DNA of 7,649 nt from JAYUHK01 sp043778415 (GTDB lineage: Bacteria; Bacteroidota; Bacteroidia; Chitinophagales; Saprospiraceae), in NCBI GenBank assembly GCA_043778415.1, contig JAYWGG010000101.1:1-7649 (forward strand), read 5' to 3'. Below are positions 6,444-7,649 of this stretch, one piece after another. Each line of letters starts with the position of its first letter. Position 1 is the stretch's first letter. The notes beneath the pieces are model-generated. The model did not search any database, was not told where the DNA came from, and saw nothing but the letters and a program-made list of their open reading frames with translations. Both the position numbers and the translations under genes were made by a program.

Positions 6444-6462
6444 AACGAAGTTTTTTTTCGTT
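6444..6462 (+). terminator. Weak hairpin after the peptidase gene
   Basis: Arms AACGAA (6444-6449) and TTCGTT (6457-6462) are exact complements around a seven-base T-rich loop, 20 bases after the peptidase stop. A run of T lies inside the loop and right arm, and the downstream bases are T-rich but interrupted. It may end the upstream transcript. The stem is only six pairs, so this is tentative. Confidence 0.25.
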
Positions 6463-6565
6463 GTATATTTATGTTTCTTTTTGCGTGTACTTACGTCTTA
6501 AAAAATAACAACTCTAAAAAAACAAATAGCAATGCCTGTAATCCGACAACCAAAAATAAGCATTT

Positions 6566-7645
6566 ATGTACGATTTAGTACTCAGTTTTTTGACCGCTTT
6601 TACGCTCACTTATTTTGCTATCCCGTCTATCATCAACATAGCGAGGGTCAAGCACCTCTGCGACGAGCCGGGCGATAGGCATTCTCACACAGAAACTACG
6701 CCTTCGCTGGGAGGCATCGCTATTTTTGCAGGCGTTATATTTTCGATTACGCTTTGGACACCGTTCAAAGTTTTCGGCAATCTCCAATATATTCTCGCGT
6801 CGTTTTTGATTATTTTTTTGATGGGTGCCAAAGATGACATTATTCCGATGTCGCCCTACAAAAAATTGGTGGGCGAAATTTTTGCTGCCGCCATTTTGGT
6901 ATTCAAGTCGGGCGTAAAAATTACCAGTTTGTATGGCGTTTTTGGCGTTTATGACCTTCCAGAACCCGTGTCTGTTCTGCTTTCTATCTTCATCATCATC
7001 GTTATCATCAATGCTTTCAACCTGATTGACGGCATCAACGGCTTGTCGGGGAGCATCGGACTTTTGATTGCTGGCACTCTCGGCTCTTGGTTTTTTTTGG
7101 TGGATAGTATGGGACTTTCGCTGGTTGCTTTCGCTCTGGCGGGTTCGATTATTGCTTTTTTGAAATACAATTTTACGCCCGCCAAAATATTTATGGGCGA
7201 TACGGGTTCGCTGCTGTTGGGATTGATATGCTCGATTCTTGCTATCAAATTCATCGAAATGCACCGCGAACTCGTCAACAATCCCTACACTTTCAAGTCC
7301 GTGCCAGCGGTCGCTATCGGAATATTAATTTTGCCACTTTTCGACACGCTTCGCGTATTCACGATGCGGATTTTGAGAGGAAAATCACCCTTTTATGCCG
7401 ACCGCACCCACATTCATCACCTGCTTTTGGATACTGGTCTGAACCACATGCAAGCCACAGGGACGCTCGTAGTCACGAACATTTTATTCATTATTTTCGT
7501 CATTACCTTCCAAAGCATCGGGACACTGTACCTGCTTTTGCTCACGCTCGGCATCGCCGCCTCGCTCACTTATGCCCTCAAACTATCCGCCGACAAGAAG
7601 AAAATACAACGTCGCAGCACTGATAATCTACTCGGCAATGTGTAG
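6566..7645 (+). CDS. Polyprenyl-phosphate N-acetylhexosamine-1-phosphate transferase (WecA/TagO/MraY family)
   Basis: Multi-pass inner membrane enzyme of 359 residues that moves a sugar 1-phosphate, most likely GlcNAc-1-P, from a UDP-sugar to undecaprenyl phosphate. This is the first membrane step of O-antigen, capsule or similar glycan synthesis. Seen: about ten hydrophobic segments; GDRHSHTETTPSLGGIAIF (36-54); the Mg-binding acidic pair D90-D91 in AKDDIIP followed by YKKLVGE; NAFNLIDGINGLSG (149-162) with D155; FMGDTGSLLLG (209-219); and the cytoplasmic HIHH loop in ADRTHIHHLLLDTG (278-291), typical of WecA/TagO rather than MraY. The second Asp of the common DGxDGL motif is Asn158. The charged tail KKKIQRR lies near the C terminus. 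The gene is complete, ending four bases before the window edge. A 141-base gap separates it from the peptidase gene, and I found no exact promoter box there. The UDP-sugar used is not decidable from sequence. Confidence 0.94.
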   Translation: MYDLVLSFLTAFTLTYFAIPSIINIARVKHLCDEPGDRHSHTETTPSLGGIAIFAGVIFSITLWTPFKVFGNLQYILASFLIIFLMGAKDDIIPMSPYKKLVGEIFAAAILVFKSGVKITSLYGVFGVYDLPEPVSVLLSIFIIIVIINAFNLIDGINGLSGSIGLLIAGTLGSWFFLVDSMGLSLVAFALAGSIIAFLKYNFTPAKIFMGDTGSLLLGLICSILAIKFIEMHRELVNNPYTFKSVPAVAIGILILPLFDTLRVFTMRILRGKSPFYADRTHIHHLLLDTGLNHMQATGTLVVTNILFIIFVITFQSIGTLYLLLLTLGIAASLTYALKLSADKKKIQRRSTDNLLGNV

Positions 7646-7649
7646 TTTT

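Noticed and set aside
6532..6679. Short open frame beginning at an ATG upstream of the WecA/TagO-type gene and overlapping it
   Set aside because: About 49 codons, mostly overlapping the real gene in another frame, with no conserved-looking sequence.
6575..7264. Long open frame of 229 codons on the minus strand opposite the WecA/TagO-type gene
   Set aside because: The translation is rich in Gln, Asn, Arg and Lys with no recognisable motif, while the plus strand carries all family motifs. It is an antisense shadow.

Overview
This is a chromosomal-looking stretch of a Bacteroidota (Bacteroidetes) genome. The evidence is a flavobacterial-type proteorhodopsin, A-rich leaders without Shine-Dalgarno sequences, exact TAnnTTTG -7 promoter boxes, a PKD-domain lipoprotein isomerase, and a small protein of a family I associate only with this phylum. 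Genus cannot be told from the window. Intergenic DNA is very AT-rich and the genes are of moderate GC. I see no tRNA, rRNA, insertion sequence, CRISPR array or phage gene.

Layout: positions 1-2494 are transcribed leftwards. They hold a light-driven proton-pump rhodopsin (61-801), a 403-base AT-rich spacer, and a membrane di-iron hydroxylase resembling alkylglycerol monooxygenase (1205-2494). A 120-base divergent promoter region (2495-2614) separates these from five rightward genes: an uncharacterised 117-residue protein, a secreted PKD plus cyclophilin-type prolyl isomerase lipoprotein, a polyphosphate glucokinase, an M3-family zinc oligopeptidase, and a WecA/TagO-type polyprenyl-phosphate sugar-phosphate transferase. 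The first four rightward genes are 29-49 bases apart and may be co-transcribed. The last sits behind a 141-base gap and may be a separate unit.

Functionally, the left half deals with the membrane: light energy capture and probable lipid oxidation. The right half looks like housekeeping: envelope protein folding, glucose phosphorylation from polyphosphate, peptide turnover and the first membrane step of surface glycan synthesis. I do not see a clear new multi-gene system. The best lead is in the rhodopsin: in helix E a glycine (G137) sits where bacteriorhodopsin has Trp138, the position that opens the retinal pocket to a carotenoid antenna in xanthorhodopsin-type pumps. The next gene, in the same orientation, encodes a hydroxylase from the superfamily that also contains carotenoid hydroxylases, although its own sequence points to ether lipids.
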